DNA of 23,499 nt from IMG/VR virus record IMGVR_UViG_3300037070_004337, positions 1 to 23,499 of that record. One strand, given 5' to 3'. Source of the DNA: a virus. The stretch's first letter is position 1; each line of letters begins with the position of its first letter. Of this stretch, positions 13,263 to 20,369 are shown one piece after another. The notes beneath the pieces are model-generated. The model made no database searches, was not told where the DNA came from, and saw nothing but the letters and a program-made list of their open reading frames with translations. The translations under genes and the position numbers were made by a program.

Positions 13263-13520
13263 CTACTTGTCCGCGAGGCTCTTGTCGGTCTTGACTCGTA
13301 GCACGACGTCGGCGAGCGACTTCAGAGCCAGAAGCAACGCGACCGAGGTCGGCTCCATCAACCCGAAGGTGTTCGACATGAAGTCGATCGCGGCCTGGAC
13401 CATGCCCGTTCCCGACGTGACGTCGAGAGTCGCAATGGCGCCGAGAACGGCCGCGAGGTTCAACGTCCGGCTCTTGAGCCACGACCGTAGCGAAAGCAGC
13501 GTCTTGAGATTCTTGAACAT
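13263..13520 (-). CDS. Small membrane protein, second holin-like candidate
   Basis: The product is 85 residues. The start at 13520 is chosen over a longer upstream reading because AGGAG lies six bases before this ATG and the upstream extension is unlike protein. A basic N-terminus (MFKNLKTLLSLRSWLKSR) precedes a hydrophobic segment at about residues 19-33; a second apolar stretch is at about 54-75 (LMEPTSVALLLALKSLADVV), and the C-terminus is charged. Membrane proteins of this type sit in lysis regions of phages. Together with the next gene it could form a holin/antiholin pair; that is inference. Confidence 0.65.
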   Translation of the reverse strand: MFKNLKTLLSLRSWLKSRTLNLAAVLGAIATLDVTSGTGMVQAAIDFMSNTFGLMEPTSVALLLALKSLADVVLRVKTDKSLADK

Positions 13521-13545
13521 GATCGTCTCCTGCTGATGGTAAAAG

Positions 13546-13713
13546 TCACTTTTTCTTCCCGTGGATGTCGGCGTTCTTGTGTCCTCGCGCCTGTTCGACG
13601 TGAGTGATCGTGCCCGCATTCTTGGAAGCGTAGAACACGTGCTCGCCTTTCTCGTGGCCGTACTGCTTATGCATCGCGGCCATGATTTTCTTGCCTTTTT
13701 TGGTCATTGGCAT
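13546..13713 (-). CDS. Small basic phage protein (55 aa)
   Basis: The ORF runs from ATG 13711-13713 to TGA at 13546-13548. The product starts MPMTKKGKKIMAAMHKQYGH and continues with GEHVFYASKNAGTITHVE, ending in GKKK. This layout (a basic helix with KKQYG-like sequence, then VFYASKNxGTITxVE) recurs as a small conserved protein in phage structural regions; I recognise the pattern but know of no function. AGGA lies 9 bases upstream, and the gene exactly fills the space between the endolysin and the membrane proteins. A second in-frame ATG is at 13707. Confidence 0.8.
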   Translation of the reverse strand: MPMTKKGKKIMAAMHKQYGHEKGEHVFYASKNAGTITHVEQARGHKNADIHGKKK

Positions 13714-13724
13714 TCGGGATTATC

Positions 13725-14183
13725 CTACGCCAAACGGCGAATACCCAAGAGGCGCTCGAGCGGGAAGGCGGCGATCGAAATGGAATCGCCCTGATTGCCG
13801 CCGAGCACGAGCACGTTGGATCCCTCGGTCCCGGCGTACCAGCCGACGTGCCCCGGGGCGTCCAGTACCGCCGGCCCTGGCTGCGCGCCACCTCCGCGAG
13901 AGAGCACCACGACGTCAAACCCGGGGGCGGCCTCGATCAGGCGGATCGGTTCGCCAACCTTGAGCCAGTCCCGCGCCGCAAGAGTCTTGGTCCGCGGCAG
14001 GCGCCACAGGTTGCACACGAAATTCATGGCGGCCGAGCACCATGGGACCTCGTCGTGCTCCGGCCAGGTCATATCGGTCTGGAGCATCGCGAGAATCAGC
14101 GGGTTGTCCTTCCCTCCGGCGATCTCCTTGGTGCCGAACAATGCCGACATGGTCTCGTAGGGGCTGTAATAGCGCCGGTTCAC
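13725..14183 (-). CDS. Endolysin, TIGR02594-like Cys/His peptidoglycan hydrolase
   Basis: The product is 152 residues from GTG 14181-14183. This start is preferred to an upstream in-frame ATG because it forms a GTGA overlap with the preceding stop and has GGAAG eight bases upstream. The order of motifs matches the TIGR02594 (NlpC/P60-CHAP-related) family: an N-terminal LFGTKEIAGGKDNPLILAM, then VPWCSAAMN with likely nucleophile Cys49, then GHVGWY with His112, then VLGGNQGDS and a terminal LLGIRR. The predicted role is cleavage of peptide bonds in peptidoglycan at the end of infection. There is no signal peptide, so export would depend on a holin. It sits between the spanin-like and holin-like genes, as expected for a lysis cassette. 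Confidence 0.85.
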   Translation of the reverse strand: MNRRYYSPYETMSALFGTKEIAGGKDNPLILAMLQTDMTWPEHDEVPWCSAAMNFVCNLWRLPRTKTLAARDWLKVGEPIRLIEAAPGFDVVVLSRGGGAQPGPAVLDAPGHVGWYAGTEGSNVLVLGGNQGDSISIAAFPLERLLGIRRLA

Positions 14184-14557
14184 CTTGGCGCTTCCGCCGC
14201 TATCTGCGGATCTGACTCGAGCTGCTCGCAAGATTTGTGCGAGTAGCGCTCCTTGAACCATTCGGAATACTGCTCCTCAAGACGGCGCATCGCCCCGGCC
14301 TGGCTGGCGTTGTGCATGCAGGTTGTCGAGTAGTTGAGCACATCGAGGTCATGCTCGAGTTCCTTGCGCACAAGGTAGTCGAGGCCCTTCGTGCTCTGCG
14401 CGATCTGCGCTTGGACGTAGCCTCTGGAGGCCGGTATAGGGATCTCCCATAGGTTAAGGTCGGCCCCTAACCACAGCGCCGCGACGATTGTTCCAACGCT
14501 AATAGTCACGGTTTTACCTCCATGCTCTTTCATCAAATGGTTGACAGCGTCTTTCAT
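14180..14557 (-). CDS. Single-pass membrane protein, i-spanin-like
   Basis: The product is 125 residues. The ATG at 14555-14557 is chosen because it follows the oxygenase stop by 2 nt and has AGG nearby; an upstream ATG in the same frame lies within the oxygenase gene. Residues 1-15 are polar, 16-34 are a probable transmembrane helix (TVTISVGTIVAALWLGADL), and 45-115 are helical and charged with Cys80 and Cys110. An N-terminal anchor with a long periplasmic helix next to an endolysin fits an inner-membrane spanin, which joins inner and outer membranes during lysis of Gram-negative cells. No overlapping o-spanin gene is seen. It could instead be an unrelated membrane protein. Confidence 0.6.
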   Translation of the reverse strand: MKDAVNHLMKEHGGKTVTISVGTIVAALWLGADLNLWEIPIPASRGYVQAQIAQSTKGLDYLVRKELEHDLDVLNYSTTCMHNASQAGAMRRLEEQYSEWFKERYSHKSCEQLESDPQIAAEAPR

Positions 14558-14559
14558 GG

Positions 14560-15201
14560 CTACCTGAATTGCGGGCCGCAGACCCACGCCGCTAGCGCGT
14601 AGCGCGTGCCGCGCGTAATCGGGCTGACCATGTGCGGCGTCCACGACGGGAACAGCACCGCATCGCCCTGGGATTTGACGGGCAAGCCGTCGGGCGCATG
14701 CGGCGCGAAATCCTGATCGGTGAACAGCCGCAGCTCGCAGCCGTCGTAGTCAGCCGGGTCCGACAGCTGCACTACGAGTGAGAGCTTGCGCAGGCTCGAG
14801 CGGCCGCCGCCGAAGTCCTGGTGCCATTTGTAGTGCCCCGGAGGATCTGCGGCCGTCGCTGGCTCGTCGTAGCGGAGGAACTGAGCGCCCTCCTCGATGT
14901 CCGTCAGATCGAAACGAAAATGGGCCTCGTTGGCTAGCCCGACCAAGCTGTAAATCCTCTCGAACAGCCAGTCGACCTTGTCAACCTCTTGGAATAACGC
15001 CCGCGTCAGGACACAACGATAGCCCTTGTCGAGCTTGAACCCGTCGTTGCTGCCGTTGCCGATCATGCCGAGGCCGAGGTTCCGGTTTCCCACCTGGATC
15101 AGCTCACGACACTCGGGACCGGACAGGAACGGCTGGGCGTGCCATTGCACGAACGGCGGAAGGCATGGCCTCTCCGGCGGAGTGAAGGCGAACGAGGTCA
15201 T
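14560..15201 (-). CDS. 2-oxoglutarate/Fe(II)-dependent oxygenase, prolyl-4-hydroxylase-like
   Basis: The product is 213 residues with GAGG seven bases before ATG 15199-15201. The iron facial triad is visible: His127 and Asp129 in HYKWHQDFG, and His190 in FPSWTPHMV. Arg200 in RGTRYAL is the expected 2-oxoglutarate ligand. RKLSLVVQLSDPADYDGCEL is the usual sequence between them in the prolyl-4-hydroxylase/PKHD-type superfamily. The enzyme should hydroxylate a substrate using O2 and 2-oxoglutarate. Such genes are known from several phages, usually without a known substrate. Here it lies just downstream, in transcription order, of two collagen-like fibre genes, so proline or another fibre residue is an attractive but unproven target. 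Confidence 0.88.
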   Translation of the reverse strand: MTSFAFTPPERPCLPPFVQWHAQPFLSGPECRELIQVGNRNLGLGMIGNGSNDGFKLDKGYRCVLTRALFQEVDKVDWLFERIYSLVGLANEAHFRFDLTDIEEGAQFLRYDEPATAADPPGHYKWHQDFGGGRSSLRKLSLVVQLSDPADYDGCELRLFTDQDFAPHAPDGLPVKSQGDAVLFPSWTPHMVSPITRGTRYALAAWVCGPQFR

Positions 15202-15229
15202 TGACCAGCCTCAACCATTGAGTTATGCT
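15201..15229 (+). promoter_or_regulatory. Sigma70-like promoter for the lipoprotein moron
   Basis: TTGACC (15201-15206, 5 of 6 to TTGACA) and TATGCT (15224-15229) are separated by exactly 17 bases. Transcription would start near 15236, leaving about a 55-nt leader before the lipoprotein ATG at 15291. The -35 box overlaps the first base of the divergent oxygenase start codon. A weaker alternative (TTGTGT at 15251, TACCAT at 15273) exists further down. Confidence 0.7.
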
Positions 15230-15290
15230 CCACCGTGAGAGGGAGAAGGGTTGTGTTGCTGGAAAGTGAATCTACCATAAGGAGACTCGA

Positions 15291-15536
15291 ATGTTCACGA
15301 AAATCTTTTATTTGCTTGCATTTGCCGTGATGGTTACGGGGTGCGCGTCGGAACACTACACGCGCCCGTCGATCGACAAGAACTCGACGACGGTCATGAT
15401 GGGTCCGGTGACGGTGCCGCGCGACGAGGCCGGGCATTACATCTGCCGGCTCACCAACGGCGAGACTTACCGGCCAGTGTGTACCGGCGGCAACGTGTGG
15501 ACTCTCGACTGTATTTGCCGCTGGTGGCCTCATTAG
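15291..15536 (+). CDS. Small lipoprotein (moron-like), cysteine-rich
   Basis: The product is 81 residues with an ideal Shine-Dalgarno (AAGGAG, 15279-15284, spacing 6). The signal peptide [18 protein letters not shown] has a lipobox ending in Cys18, which would be lipidated. The mature 64-residue protein has four further cysteines and ends in ICRWWPH. It is the only plus-strand gene inside a long minus-strand late operon and has its own promoter, the usual signature of a moron. It may be expressed from a prophage or early in infection and could act in superinfection exclusion or receptor masking; alternatively it may be the outer-membrane spanin partner of the 125-residue membrane protein. Its 3' end overlaps the convergent collagen-like gene by 4 nt. 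Confidence 0.85.
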   Translation: MFTKIFYLLAFAVMVTGCASEHYTRPSIDKNSTTVMMGPVTVPRDEAGHYICRLTNGETYRPVCTGGNVWTLDCICRWWPH

Positions 15537-16516
15537 CTGCTCACGCTCGCCGTAAGGTGAACTTCCGCCGAGGCGATGACCGACCCGCTCGGCTCGTATC
15601 GAATTTCCATCAGTAACCGCCAGACCGAGGTCCCGTCGCCGATCTGCGTGACGGTCCATTGCCGAGAGCTGGAAAGCGCTTGCCACGTGTTGAGAGTCCC
15701 ACTGAAGCTGCCGAAACCCTCCAGCGTTATCTGCGTAGCCCGAACCGAGTAGTTGCTCGACGTATCGCCGCTTGCCAAGCTCGCGATCCACTCGCTCGCG
15801 ATACCGCTCCAGGCTCCGGCCTGGTCAGATTCAGCTGACCCGCTGGATAGCGCGCGCCAACCGGCTTCAGCCCCACCTCCAAACGGGTTGACGTCCTGAA
15901 CGTCTTGAAAGGTGAGGCTGATATTCGTGCCAGCCGGACCCAGAGGGCCTGGTGGTCCGTTGGGTCCCGGAGGTCCGGTCGGCCCCGTTGGTGACGCCCC
16001 CGTCGGCCCGGTCGGCCCGGTTGGTCCGGCGGGCGACGCCCCCGTCGGCCCAGTTGTGCCAGTAGGTCCGGGCGGCCCAGCCGGTCCAGGAGTGGAGCTG
16101 GCTGGCCCCTGGGCTCCAGGTGGCCCAGTTGATCCAGTGGGGCCCGTGGCTCCAGCGGGGCCGGTCGGACCCACAGGCGAAGATCCTGGCGGTCCGGTAG
16201 GTCCGGTAGGTCCGGTCGGGGAGGGGCCGGTGGGGCCAATCGGTCCGGCGGAGCCGGAGGGGCCGGTGGGGCTCGGCCCGGTGGCGCCCGGGGGGCCAGC
16301 TGGGCTCGCCCCGGTGGGGCCGGATGGCCCGGTGGGCCCGGGCGGACCAGCGGGACTCGGTCCAGTCGGGCCCGTTGGTCCGGCAGCTCCAGTGGGTCCA
16401 GCGGCGCCGGTGGGGCCTGAGCCACCAGGGGGGCCGGCGCTACCCGTTGGGCCTGCTGACCCAGTTGGGCCGGGGGAGCCGGTCAGCACTGTGCTGAATT
16501 GACTGAGCGTGCTCAC
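15533..16516 (-). CDS. Collagen-like fibre protein with globular C-terminal domain
   Basis: The product is 327 residues from GTG 16514-16516. After [12 protein letters not shown], residues about 13-195 are Gly-X-Y triplets, mostly GPT/GPS/GPP. They are broken seven times by five-residue G-[PAS]-S-P-[ATV] units instead of triplets. Residues about 197-327 are a non-repetitive domain ([20 protein letters not shown], then [20 protein letters not shown]) that may be the trimerisation or receptor-binding head. Collagen-like fibres are known in phages as trimeric rods on heads or tails. The gene follows another collagen-like gene by 3 nt. The GPx repeat also gives open frames on the opposite strand, which are not genes. 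Confidence 0.85.
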   Translation of the reverse strand: MSTLSQFSTVLTGSPGPTGSAGPTGSAGPPGGSGPTGAAGPTGAAGPTGPTGPSPAGPPGPTGPSGPTGASPAGPPGATGPSPTGPSGSAGPIGPTGPSPTGPTGPTGPPGSSPVGPTGPAGATGPTGSTGPPGAQGPASSTPGPAGPPGPTGTTGPTGASPAGPTGPTGPTGASPTGPTGPPGPNGPPGPLGPAGTNISLTFQDVQDVNPFGGGAEAGWRALSSGSAESDQAGAWSGIASEWIASLASGDTSSNYSVRATQITLEGFGSFSGTLNTWQALSSSRQWTVTQIGDGTSVWRLLMEIRYEPSGSVIASAEVHLTASVSS

Positions 16517-16519
16517 GGC

Positions 16520-17131
16520 TCAGCCTGGAGGTCCCGTTGGCCCCGTCGGCCCCGGCGCTCCCGTGGGTCCAGTGGGTCCTGTCGCGCCCGTGGGCCCGGT
16601 CGGTCCAGTTGCGCCCGTGGGGCCCGGCGCTCCCGTGGGCCCGGTCGGTCCCGTTGCCCCGGTCGGTCCGGTTGGGCCAGGCGATCCAGTCGGACCGGCG
16701 GCGCCTGGGTTTCCAGTCGGGCCAGCGGATCCAGTTGGCCCAGTGGGGCCCGTGGGGCCCGGCGGCCCGGTGGCTCCAGGCGTGCCGGCGGTGCCTTGTG
16801 GCCCAGGCGGTCCGGTCGAGCCAGTGGGGCCGGACGGCCCCGGCGGCCCGGGCGGACCCGTCGGTCCGGTGGGCCCCGTCGCCCCGGATGGCCCGGTGGG
16901 CCCGGGCGACCCCGTGGGTCCAGCGGCGCCAGGCGCCCCCGTCGGTCCAGTGGGTCCAGCGGCGCCCGTGGGTCCGGCTGGCCCAGTTGGTCCTGGCGGC
17001 CCGGCGCTGCCCGGTGGCCCGGCGCTGCCCGGTGGTCCGGCAGGCCCGGCGGCGCCAGCGGGGCCGGAGGCTCCGGTGCTTCCTGCTGGCCCTGGAGGTC
17101 CGGCATAGCGAAAGTCGCTGGAATCGCTCAT
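16520..17131 (-). CDS. Collagen-like protein, almost entirely Gly-X-Y
   Basis: The product is 203 residues. After about ten residues ([10 protein letters not shown]), the rest is some 64 regular Gly-X-Y triplets ([16 protein letters not shown]..., then [12 protein letters not shown]) without the G-x-S-P-x interruptions seen in the following gene. It ends abruptly in GPTGPPG with no globular domain to drive trimer formation. It overlaps the fibre adaptor gene by 4 nt (ATGA) and is followed 3 nt later by the second collagen gene. It may co-assemble with the second collagen or with the 140-residue protein; this is inference. An 18-bp exact tandem repeat lies near its 5' end. Confidence 0.82.
   Translation of the reverse strand: MSDSSDFRYAGPPGPAGSTGASGPAGAAGPAGPPGSAGPPGSAGPPGPTGPAGPTGAAGPTGPTGAPGAAGPTGSPGPTGPSGATGPTGPTGPPGPPGPSGPTGSTGPPGPQGTAGTPGATGPPGPTGPTGPTGSAGPTGNPGAAGPTGSPGPTGPTGATGPTGPTGAPGPTGATGPTGPTGATGPTGPTGAPGPTGPTGPPG
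17000..17035 (-). repeat. 18-bp exact tandem repeat in collagen-like gene
   Basis: CCCGGCGCTGCCCGGTGG occurs at 17000-17017 and again at 17018-17035, encoding successive GPPGSA units. This is evidence of recent slippage or duplication inside the triplet region. Confidence 0.85.
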
Positions 17132-17550
17132 ATTCCGACGATCCTCCAGCCGAAGGTGTTGTCGGCAAACGCGAGCTTGAAGCTGAAGTTCGCGATGTCG
17201 ACGCTCAAGTCCTCCGCGAGCGCCATGATGTTCTTGCCGTTGCGCGCGATCGTGAGTGCATTGGCGATCGCTCCGAGCACGGCGACGGTGATCGGCGCGT
17301 CTGCGATCGTGGGCGCGGCCGGCAGAGTGATGATGACGGCCCCGGTGGATAAGTCGACGAAGTAGTTGGCGCCAGCGACCGCCGTTACCGGACTATCGGC
17401 GTTGTTGACGATCTCGAACGCGCTCCCGACCGCGGCCGCGAGTGCGTCGAACCCTTCCTCGATGCGCTGAAACTCTTGGTCGACCTGATCGCCGCGCGCG
17501 AAGCCGCCGGCGCCGAGGTTGTGGGAGTTGTTGTAGTAGGGGTTGCTCAT
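17128..17550 (-). CDS. Putative fibre adaptor / short tail-fibre protein
   Basis: The product is 140 residues. The N-terminus ([20 protein letters not shown], then [17 protein letters not shown]) matches the usual opening of phage fibre or spike proteins that bind the tail. The remainder is beta-rich ([20 protein letters not shown], then [20 protein letters not shown]), resembling small beta-structured fibre modules. It overlaps both neighbours by 4 nt, linking the tail nozzle gene to the collagen-like genes. I infer that it anchors the collagen-like rods to the virion, which would explain why the first collagen lacks an anchoring domain. Confidence 0.75.
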   Translation of the reverse strand: MSNPYYNNSHNLGAGGFARGDQVDQEFQRIEEGFDALAAAVGSAFEIVNNADSPVTAVAGANYFVDLSTGAVIITLPAAPTIADAPITVAVLGAIANALTIARNGKNIMALAEDLSVDIANFSFKLAFADNTFGWRIVGI

Positions 17551-20363
17551 GCTTGCGCGCCTCGTTTCAAGCCCCGGAGGCTCGATTGATAGACCACGGC
17601 CCGTAGGGTGTGCGACCGCTCGACGTTACTCACGTGCCGAATCCAAAGCCCAATGTGCGTGCCGTCCGCCTCGATGCGAAACGACTTCAGCGGCTCGATG
17701 CGGGTGTTGTAGTGGAACGTCTCGAAGTCCGCGAGGTAGTTCCAAATCGCGCCGCCGATCGCCGCGGAGACGTCGCGCTCCCCTTGAATCGTGTCGCCGA
17801 AGGACAGGTCAGCCGTGACGAACAGGGTGCACGGACCGTCCGCCACCGCTTCGATGCGCCCCTCGCGATACCGTTTGATGCGGTCTGGGCTGCCGGAGTG
17901 GTGAAAGGCTGGCCTGAGCGCCGCCGAGACGTGGTCGCCGTCGGCGGATACGCCGCTCTCGGCCTCGTAGATGTACCCGTCGTCGGAGCCGAAAAACACG
18001 CGCTCGGTCCCGTCCGTATCCTCGGCGCTCACCGCGCACCGAACTACCTTGCCGGCATAGGAGCACAGCATGTGCCCGGTTATCTTGCCGCCGGCTACTC
18101 CGATCGAGATGAAGGTCCCGTCGTCGAAGAAGCAGCGGTAGCGGTTGCCGGCCCGGTGGATGACGGACTCGGTGACCGCGGCGTCCTTCAGGAGCCGCTT
18201 GACCAGCGGTTGAATCAGCCGGCTGAAGGTGTTGGCCTGGTAGTTCCCATGCCGATCGGACGAGACCAGGGAGCCGAAGCCGCGGTCGTCGAGGTGGATC
18301 CCGAAGCCGATCTTCTGCACCGAGTCGGCGATCGCGCCGTTCTCGAAGTCGAACGTGTTGAGGGCGTAGCCATTGAACGGGTCGCCCGACAGCTGGTGTG
18401 TACGCCCCCGCGTGAAGATGAACAGCGAGCCCGCCAGCTCCTCGATGACCCCGGTGATGTCGTCGCCGAGGCCGATCTCCGCGGCGCCCAGGAGCACGGT
18501 CCAGTCCGCAGGGAACCCCACGCCGGCGATCTGCCATGACCCTCCCGGGAAGCCCAGCATGAGCTGGTTCTTGTCAATCGCGATCCACTCCGGGGTATCG
18601 ACCGTCATGCCGGTGCGGTAGCTCGCGAGCACCCCGTCGACGTCGTCGTACTCGAAGTACCGGTTCAGCCCGTTCACTCCGTACATGCGCCGCTTGTTCG
18701 AGGCGCCGTAGAAGTTGTGGGTACGGAAGCGGTAGCGCCCGCCGTTGGTCCAGGTCGGGGTGTAGACGATGCCGTCCTCGGTCGCCATGGGGGTTGCCCC
18801 AACGCGAATCGTCTCGTTGTTCTGGAAGGTCCCGGTGACGCCCGAGAGCACGAGCGTCCCGACTGCGGTGCTCGTGCCCCAATTCGGGTTGGTGATGTTG
18901 ACGCGAACGATCGTGGCAGTCGCGCCCGAGGTGGCCCCGTTGATCGAGGCCCCCACGACGAGCCCGGCCTCGCCAGCCGCGAGCCCAGCGTCGAAGTCGA
19001 GGTGAGGATCGAACGTGACCGCTTCCCAGCCGGACGTCGTCGAGCGGTACATCTTGCACACGTCGGGGCTGCCGGAGGTGTCGTCACGAAACGCGAACAC
19101 GCGGCCGTTGTAGAACCATACGCCACGAATCCGGCCGTCGCCCGGGACCGCGAGGATCAGTGCGCGCTGCACCGCCGCGACGTAGTCTAGGTACTCCTGG
19201 TGCTTTGCGACTGACGGCGCCGCGCGCTCCTGCTCGGATCCTGACCACACTCCGACCACGACGCTCGAGGAGTCCTCGAGGTCGTCTTGGCTGTCGGATC
19301 CAGCGGTAAACGGCGTTACCTCGCGCAGCGCCACGTACCCAAGGCCCGTTGGGATCGGCAAGTCGGCTGTCTGTCGGCCGCGCGCGTATGCGCTGTCGTT
19401 GGGCGCCGCGCCCGCGCGGTTGTCGAAGTTGAGCCCCGTGACGTACGCGCCGCTCGATCCGTCGCCGGTGTAGCTAGTCTCCAGCGAAGCGTTCAGCAGG
19501 CCAACGCGAAACCCGATCGACGTGGTCGTGGCGGTGCGCGGCGTTGTGATGAGCGACAACCGATACCAGCCGCCGCCATAGTTCTCGATGGCCGACGACT
19601 CAACGGACGCGCTCTCGGAGACGACCGTCCCCGTTTGCAGGTCGTACACGACGCTCGGTGCCACGCCGCCGACGAAGTCTGTTTGCTGGCGGTACAGTCG
19701 CACATAGCGGCGAGAGCCCTTCTTGGCGAACACGCTGGCGCGGTGCTGGTCGCCGATCGAGATGGACAAGGTGGTCTGGCTGATGGCTTCGTGAAGCCCG
19801 TTGCTCGTGTCCTCGACGAGGTTCCACACCGTCAACGGAACAGTGTCGCGGGTGTCGTACTCGGTCGCGCCGGCGCTCAAGCCGTTGAAATCGACGCCCC
19901 AGGCCGGCTTGGCCGGCGCAGCGATCGTGACCAGCTCGGGGGCCGAGCCCGTGTACGTCCACGGCGAAAGGTTCAGGTCCTCGGAATAGGCACAGTAATT
20001 CCGCCCCCACGGCTGGACCTCCGCGGCTTCGATGATCGTGCCCTGCCCGGCTGTCGCTCCGGTGACGGTCTCGCCTTCGGCCAGGTCGACGGTGAACGCC
20101 GCGCTGTGGCGGAAGGTCAGGATGTGGTACGTCTCCTCGGACGGCGCATCACGCCCGTCAAACCGTTCGTGTCCCGCGAGCCGCTCGTACCCGCCGTTCA
20201 CCCCGATCTCGTAATTCATGCCGGCCAGGGCGTAGCCGGGCTTGATCGTCATGGGCGGATCGACGAGGTTCAGGCCACCTCCGAGGGCAAAGGCGTCCCT
20301 GTCTCGCGTGCGCGTCGCGCGCTGGCGTTTTCGAGTTAGGCGGCGCGCGGTGACGATGTTCAT
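17547..20363 (-). CDS. Tail nozzle/stabilisation protein with inserted carbohydrate-binding-like domain
   Basis: The product is 938 residues, with GAGG shortly before ATG 20361-20363. The N-terminus (FALGGGLNLVDPPMTIKPGY, then GGYERLAGHERFDGRDAPSE) is the typical opening of large podovirus tail proteins that close the tail tube. Residues about 410-870 show repeated WFYNGRVFAFRDD, NRYFEYDD and LFIFTRGRTHQLSG elements, consistent with a beta-propeller-like nozzle. Residues about 120-320 differ: NYCAYSEDLNLSPWTYTG, then HRASVFAKKGSRRYVRLYR, VVYDLQTGTVV, GGGWYRLSLI and YTGDGSSGAYV, the pattern of carbohydrate-binding-like beta-sandwiches in phage head or tail spikes. VTGATAGQG and INGATSGATATIV are similar small beta repeats. 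It overlaps the fibre adaptor gene by 4 nt. Confidence 0.85.
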   Translation of the reverse strand: MNIVTARRLTRKRQRATRTRDRDAFALGGGLNLVDPPMTIKPGYALAGMNYEIGVNGGYERLAGHERFDGRDAPSEETYHILTFRHSAAFTVDLAEGETVTGATAGQGTIIEAAEVQPWGRNYCAYSEDLNLSPWTYTGSAPELVTIAAPAKPAWGVDFNGLSAGATEYDTRDTVPLTVWNLVEDTSNGLHEAISQTTLSISIGDQHRASVFAKKGSRRYVRLYRQQTDFVGGVAPSVVYDLQTGTVVSESASVESSAIENYGGGWYRLSLITTPRTATTTSIGFRVGLLNASLETSYTGDGSSGAYVTGLNFDNRAGAAPNDSAYARGRQTADLPIPTGLGYVALREVTPFTAGSDSQDDLEDSSSVVVGVWSGSEQERAAPSVAKHQEYLDYVAAVQRALILAVPGDGRIRGVWFYNGRVFAFRDDTSGSPDVCKMYRSTTSGWEAVTFDPHLDFDAGLAAGEAGLVVGASINGATSGATATIVRVNITNPNWGTSTAVGTLVLSGVTGTFQNNETIRVGATPMATEDGIVYTPTWTNGGRYRFRTHNFYGASNKRRMYGVNGLNRYFEYDDVDGVLASYRTGMTVDTPEWIAIDKNQLMLGFPGGSWQIAGVGFPADWTVLLGAAEIGLGDDITGVIEELAGSLFIFTRGRTHQLSGDPFNGYALNTFDFENGAIADSVQKIGFGIHLDDRGFGSLVSSDRHGNYQANTFSRLIQPLVKRLLKDAAVTESVIHRAGNRYRCFFDDGTFISIGVAGGKITGHMLCSYAGKVVRCAVSAEDTDGTERVFFGSDDGYIYEAESGVSADGDHVSAALRPAFHHSGSPDRIKRYREGRIEAVADGPCTLFVTADLSFGDTIQGERDVSAAIGGAIWNYLADFETFHYNTRIEPLKSFRIEADGTHIGLWIRHVSNVERSHTLRAVVYQSSLRGLKRGAQA

Positions 20364-20369
20364 GGCGCC

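Noticed and set aside
13200-15300. tRNA genes or CRISPR-type repeats in the lysis region
   Set aside because: No cloverleaf-like arms with CCA-type ends and no regularly spaced repeats were seen, here or elsewhere in the window.
15912-17108. Long plus-strand ORFs rich in GPVGPV repeats
   Set aside because: They are the reverse complement of GGN-CCN-NNN triplets. The minus-strand frames have starts, 4-nt overlaps with neighbours and a globular C-terminal domain, so the plus-strand collagen is a mirror artefact.
19287-20339. 350-codon plus-strand ORF opposite the tail nozzle gene
   Set aside because: The minus strand shows coherent carbohydrate-binding and nozzle motifs; the plus strand shows none.
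15533-20363. Diversity-generating retroelement targeting the fibre genes
   Set aside because: No reverse transcriptase, template repeat or AAC-rich variable repeat is visible; the repeats present are in-frame collagen triplets.
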